From the NCBI GenBank assembly GCA_015295885.1, contig DVEE01000124.1, positions 1 to 17,875 on the forward strand: a DNA stretch of 17,875 nucleotides, read 5' to 3'. This DNA comes from Leptolyngbyaceae cyanobacterium M65_K2018_010. Its GTDB lineage: Bacteria > Cyanobacteriota > Cyanobacteriia > Phormidesmidales > Phormidesmidaceae. This document shows positions 15,317 to 17,875 of this stretch, piece by piece. The notes beneath the pieces were generated by a model, which made no database searches, was not told where the DNA came from, and saw only the letters and a program-made list of their open reading frames with translations. Made by a program: the position numbers and the translations under genes. Position 1 is the stretch's first letter; every line of letters begins with the position of its first letter.

Positions 15317-15332
15317 CCCTTAACGTTCTGTT

Positions 15333-15857
15333 ATGGTTCATTTTGATCTTTCTCGGTCCCTTGGCCAGTGTTCTGCAATACCGTTTGCAATCCTTGGGCT
15401 TCTGGTTGTACCGTCAGTGCTGGCAGCCCCGAAGCCGGCCCAGGCCAATCCCTACGATCGCTGCACCGCCTCTTTAATCGATGCTGGTATCGGTTTGGAG
15501 GTGGCGACAGCGAGTTGTGCCGAGGCCTTACATCCCGAACGAGTGTCCAGTTGTGTGGTTGATATCGTAGCTAAAACAGCCGTTGACCCTAGCCAAGCCC
15601 TGGGGGCCTGTAGCCGCGATCGCCGGCCCGATGACCTGGCGACCTGCGTAAATACCATCTACAGCACCCTGGCAGACACCAGTGCGGCAGATGCTTTGAA
15701 TAACTGCCGTCGCAGTATTCTACCCGTGCGCTACTCCGATTGTGTGATCGGCGTGGCCGGGGCCGCTGAGATTTCGCCGTCTGAGTCCATGGCGATCTGC
15801 ACCGTGGCCGGGTATCGTCCAGAAAATGTGGCACCAACCTTTATCTACAGTCGCTAA
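15333..15857 (+). CDS. Secreted protein with regular cysteine repeats, unknown function
   Basis: 174 residues. A Sec signal peptide ends near PAQA (about residue 38). The mature protein has eight cysteines in strict alternation: C-x17-C, x11, C-x18-C, x11, C-x19-C, x11, C-x18-C. Each unit of about 31 residues resembles the next: a Cys, a hydrophobic helix, a Pro/Ser/Ala-rich turn ending in (A/N)xC, then '(S)RDRRPDDLATC'-like text with a conserved Arg/Pro before the next Cys. This implies four helical-hairpin repeats, each possibly closed by a disulfide, in the periplasm or outside. I recall similar cyanobacterial proteins but no function. No ribosome-binding site is evident before the ATG. 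Transcribed away from dxs. Confidence 0.8.
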   Translation: MVHFDLSRSLGQCSAIPFAILGLLVVPSVLAAPKPAQANPYDRCTASLIDAGIGLEVATASCAEALHPERVSSCVVDIVAKTAVDPSQALGACSRDRRPDDLATCVNTIYSTLADTSAADALNNCRRSILPVRYSDCVIGVAGAAEISPSESMAICTVAGYRPENVAPTFIYSR

Positions 15858-15997
15858 AGCCAGGTTGTTCTGGGGCCACCAGCCAGGAAAGTTCCCACTT
15901 GGGCAGATAGGGTTTTCCCATGGGCTCGCTATTGGTGATACCGGTTCACGACCCGGCTTCTAAGGGTGAATTCGATCCGTCGTCTCGAACCTAAGCA

Positions 15998-16027
15998 AAG
16001 AAAAAGCCTCACGGGTGAGGTGAGGCT
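15998..16027 (-). terminator. Intrinsic terminator for the DUF4278 gene
   Basis: On the minus strand AGCCTCAC (from 16027) pairs with GTGAGGCT (to 16005) around a 7-base loop, followed directly by TTTTTCTTT. This is a textbook terminator, 68 bp beyond the DUF4278 stop codon. The 140 bp between it and the cysteine-repeat gene hold nothing I can name. Confidence 0.8.
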
Positions 16028-16095
16028 GGCAGGTTGTTCAGGTGTTGTTCAAGGATGGCCGTTGGCGTTGTCACTGGAGGGGGCAGGGGCAGCCC

Positions 16096-16272
16096 CTACC
16101 GGGTGTAGCGAACCCCACGATAGGTTAGCTCAGAGGCTTCCTGCCGATGGGTGATGTTGTATTGCTTGCGGGGATAAGGCTTACCCAGGAAGGTGGCTGT
16201 TTCGCCGGTTAAGCTCGTTTCGATGGCAGGGGTAGAGGCCTGGTAGGACTGACCGAGGAATGAAAGTTGCAT
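16096..16272 (-). CDS. Small DUF4278-type protein
   Basis: 58 residues starting MQLSFLGQSYQ and ending ELTYRGVRYTR. This is the DUF4278 pattern: a short cyanobacterial peptide beginning M-x-L-x-(Y/F)-(R/L)-G-x-x-Y and repeating a 'YRGxxY' near its end; a second related piece, TFLGKPYPRKQY, lies in the middle. AAGGAGA precedes the ATG by 7 bases, an excellent ribosome-binding site, and an intrinsic terminator follows, so it is a single-gene transcript. Function of the family is unknown; copies are usually numerous in cyanobacterial genomes. A small palindrome, AGGGGCAGCCCCT, overlaps the stop codon at 16085-16097. Confidence 0.88.
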   Translation of the reverse strand: MQLSFLGQSYQASTPAIETSLTGETATFLGKPYPRKQYNITHRQEASELTYRGVRYTR

Positions 16273-16718
16273 GTTAAGTCTCCTTTTTTAACTGGAATGG
16301 ATGAGGCTCAAGGGATGTTGGTTATGCCAATCAACCACGAGGACAAATCTAACTCAGGGCCTGGAAGCCTTGTAGACTAATGGTTTCAGCCATTTGAAAC
16401 CCACACAGCCTGATAAAGTTTTGGTATAACCTGATGCTTCTCAGTATCTCGATTTCAATCTCAGATTTGTTGGGGAGAATTTAGGTCTTAGGGCTGCGAA
16501 ACTCAGGTAGGGGGTCAGCCCCCGACCAGAGGGCTGGGCGGATAACTTTCCTGCTCACCAGCCCCGGGGGCGTGGTAAATTGAAGCGGCTCGGCCAGAGT
16601 CCATGGCACCCGTCGGTGAACCTAATCGATCGTTCCTAGGCTGATTGCCTCAGCCCCCCGCTCATCACCCGGGGTGGGCCGTCAGTGTTGACTTTTTATT
16701 TTTTGGAGAATGTTTTTC
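16273..16718 (+). other. 446-bp non-coding stretch: hupE leader with several hairpins
   Basis: No coding frame is convincing. From left to right: the ribosome-binding site of the minus-strand DUF4278 gene (16278-16285); an inverted repeat GGTTTCA/TGAAACC (16382-16401); an extended -10-like TGGTATAAC (16422-16430); then a G/C-rich zone with GGGGG/CCCCC, GGGCTGG/CCAGCCC, GCCA/TGGC, GGCTGA/TCAGCC and CACC/GGTG stems; and finally GTCA/TGAC followed by TTTTTATTTTTT and GGAG. This resembles a structured 5' leader of about 280 nt with a terminator-like end. HupE genes in cyanobacteria have been linked to cobalamin riboswitches, but I could not find the conserved riboswitch core here. Confidence 0.5.
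16422..16430 (+). promoter_or_regulatory. Possible extended -10 promoter for hupE
   Basis: TGGTATAAC matches an extended -10 (TGn then TATAAT with one mismatch). No standard -35 lies 16-18 bases upstream, as is tolerated for extended -10 promoters. The 7-bp inverted repeat at 16382-16401 sits just upstream and could bind a regulator. Start of transcription would be near 16437. Confidence 0.35.
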
Positions 16719-17414
16719 ATGGCTATTCCCTCTACCCAACTCAGGACCCAGCTAGGCCGTAGAGCAGCTCAGTTCTACCCAGCTATCTTGGGGTTTGGGG
16801 TGGGGCTCCTGGGGCCCGCCAAAGCTATGGCTCACCATGCTATGGGCGACCAAGTGCCCGTCACCGAGTGGCAAGGGTTCCTTTCCGGGTTGGCCCATCC
16901 CGTCATTGGGATTGATCATCTCAGTTTGGTGATAGCTAGCGGCCTACTAGCCATTGGCCTGGGGGCATTTTGGATGATTCCGAGTGGTTTTGTAATGGGC
17001 ACCATCCTCGGTACCCTGATGCATACCCAATCCTTGAACTTGCCCCTGACCGAAGTGGCGATCGCCATCACAGTAATGCTGTTTGGGGTGTTAATGGCCA
17101 CCCGGCAACTTTGGCACAGTCAGGGGGCGGCCTGGTCTAAAACCCTGGGCCTAACTGGCCTAGCCACGTTGGCTGGCCTATTCCACGGCTACGCCTACGG
17201 CGAGAGCATTATCGGTGCCGAAACCTCTCCCCTACTGGCCTATCTGTTAGGGTTTACGGTGATTCAGCTAGCGATCGCCCTGGCCAGCTACGGCCTAGGT
17301 TCCTACTGGATCCAGCGGTCAAGTCAGCCCCGCCTCTCCTGGCTACGGTGGATTGGCATTGGGATGACCACCCTGGGCGGCCTGATCCTACTGGCTCAGA
17401 TCCCTGGTGCTTAG
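16719..17414 (+). CDS. hupE: HupE/UreJ family metal (nickel/cobalt) transporter
   Basis: 231 residues from the ATG at 16719. The ATG at 16710 lies a single base after GGAG, too close, while 16719 is 10 bases away. An N-terminal signal-like helix ends at AKAMA, followed by HHAMGDQ; then about six membrane segments. The family motif HPxxGxDH is at 60-67 (HPVIGIDH) and a second His/Glu motif, HGYAYGE, at 156-162; both should line the metal path. HupE/UreJ proteins import Ni2+ or Co2+, accessory to hydrogenase, urease or cobalamin synthesis. No hydrogenase or urease genes are nearby; the cobU gene 12 kb away is the only related function here. Metal choice cannot be read from sequence. Confidence 0.9.
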   Translation: MAIPSTQLRTQLGRRAAQFYPAILGFGVGLLGPAKAMAHHAMGDQVPVTEWQGFLSGLAHPVIGIDHLSLVIASGLLAIGLGAFWMIPSGFVMGTILGTLMHTQSLNLPLTEVAIAITVMLFGVLMATRQLWHSQGAAWSKTLGLTGLATLAGLFHGYAYGESIIGAETSPLLAYLLGFTVIQLAIALASYGLGSYWIQRSSQPRLSWLRWIGIGMTTLGGLILLAQIPGA

Positions 17415-17415
17415 G

Positions 17416-17437
17416 AGAGCACTACTAGAGCACTACC
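17416..17437 (+). repeat. Tandem 11-bp duplication after hupE
   Basis: AGAGCACTACT is followed directly by AGAGCACTACC (10 of 11 identical), beginning one base after the hupE stop codon. The first copy also pairs with GTGCT at the end of hupE (GTGCT...AGCAC). Probably a small replication-slippage duplication; no clear terminator for hupE is seen in 17415-17546. Confidence 0.5.
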
Positions 17438-17546
17438 AAGAACTTCTATGGGTCCGGGGGGCTGACCGGATTAAAGTCCCCGCAGAGGCGCTTCCCGGCG
17501 GGTGGCCAGTTGCCCTTCAGCCCCATCAGCCCTGGCCATTCAAGTC

Positions 17547-17875
17547 CTACTGGCCCGCCGCGGTCGGATGGGTGGTGGCCGGTAACTGGGGCACCACCAC
17601 CGGCCAACCCTGCTGAGTTTCTACCTGGTAGAACAACAGACTAGACGCTGAAGGACAGCAAAGGGCGTCCTCTGGGGTGTAGCGGTTAAAGGAAGCACTC
17701 AAATACCCTTGCTGGTAAAGGTTGGTCTCTACCAAACTGCCATCGGTGCGGGAGTCCATCGGGGTAGGAGAGAGGCTACCCGCAAATTGCCCCTGGGTAA
17801 ACACAAACACCTGGTACTGACGGGGGCGGCACATGCCATCGGCATCGGCCATGCGGGCACGCTGGACCAGCAGGC
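17547..17875 (-). CDS. LppP/LprE-like lipoprotein family, C-terminal part (partial)
   Basis: 108 residues are visible and the frame stays open through the window edge, so the ATG at 17852 is internal. The text RMADADGMCRPRQYQVFVF, then GSLSPTPMDSRTDGSL and a late ALCCPS, matches the C-terminal part of LppP/LprE-type proteins (PF14041) as found in cyanobacteria. The paired cysteines (C in MCRP and CC in LCCP) probably form a disulfide. Such proteins are exported, often as lipoproteins; the signal peptide would be outside the window. Function is unknown. It converges on hupE with 132 bp between the stops. Confidence 0.7.
   Translation of the reverse strand, partial: LLVQRARMADADGMCRPRQYQVFVFTQGQFAGSLSPTPMDSRTDGSLVETNLYQQGYLSASFNRYTPEDALCCPSASSLLFYQVETQQGWPVVVPQLPATTHPTAAGQ

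Noticed and set aside
15940..15995. tRNA-like text (GGTTCACGACCC, GAATTCGATCC)
   Set aside because: No acceptor stem, anticodon arm or proper T-loop can be assembled on either strand.
16085..16097. AGGGGCAGCCCCT as the DUF4278 terminator
   Set aside because: It overlaps the stop codon, has a tiny loop and no T-run; the hairpin at 16005-16027 with TTTTT is the convincing terminator.
16480..16640. Cobalamin riboswitch as a firm annotation
   Set aside because: Only loose similarity to the B12 box is visible and the conserved GGGAA and GGTGAAAATCC core is absent; kept as a finding only.
17512..17546. TGGCCAG/CTGGCCA inverted repeat as hupE terminator
   Set aside because: Seven-base arms separated by about 22 bases without a T-run; such GC-rich pairs are common in this sequence.

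Overview
The window reads as a GC-rich cyanobacterial chromosome segment. The palindrome GCGATCGC (HIP1) occurs 16 times in under 18 kb, and several proteins look like cyanobacterial lineage families: a RNase Z starting MQITFLGTSSGVPT, an Entner-Doudoroff aldolase of the cyanobacterial type, a DUF4278 peptide, and HupE. The genus cannot be fixed from sequence alone; a Leptolyngbya-like filamentous lineage is only a guess. No phage, transposase, CRISPR, rRNA or tRNA gene was found.

Layout. 1-2184: the 3' end of a probable DUF815 ATPase (+), then on the minus strand a three-gene run transcribed as secreted small protein -> divergent serine recombinase -> YciI-like protein. 2239-4104: RNase Z (rnz, +) and a converging CxxC/CxC protein (-), bracketed by two inverted copies of a structured element of about 115 bp. 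4120-5920: cobU (-) and ilvC (+), divergent. 6002-7795: a strong hairpin, an exported Amidase_2 protein (+) and an aldose-1-epimerase-like protein (-) whose stop codons interlock. 7856-12969: minus-strand block with a large membrane-anchored CapA-like protein, KDPG aldolase (eda) and a multi-pass GT2 glycosyltransferase. 13102-15127: a perfect 14-bp hairpin and dxs (-). 15333-15857: a secreted protein with regularly spaced cysteines (+). 16005-16272: a 58-aa DUF4278 gene with its own terminator (-). 16273-16718: a 446-bp structured stretch leading into hupE (+). 17547-end: the C-terminal part of an LppP/LprE-like protein (-).

How the genes fit together. Most are housekeeping metabolism: branched-chain amino acids (ilvC), isoprenoids (dxs), cobamide assembly (cobU), a metal transporter (hupE), sugar handling (epimerase, eda), tRNA 3' processing (rnz), and envelope or polysaccharide functions (amidase, CapA-like, GT2). 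There is no obvious defence or mobile island. The unusual material is: (i) a CapA-like protein in which almost every canonical active-site motif is altered; (ii) a serine recombinase with a changed catalytic arginine cluster, beside an inverted-repeat pair that brackets two genes; (iii) a cysteine-periodic secreted repeat protein; (iv) a long leader before hupE with a T-run just upstream of the ribosome-binding site; (v) long homopolymer tracts inside the GT2 and eda genes.
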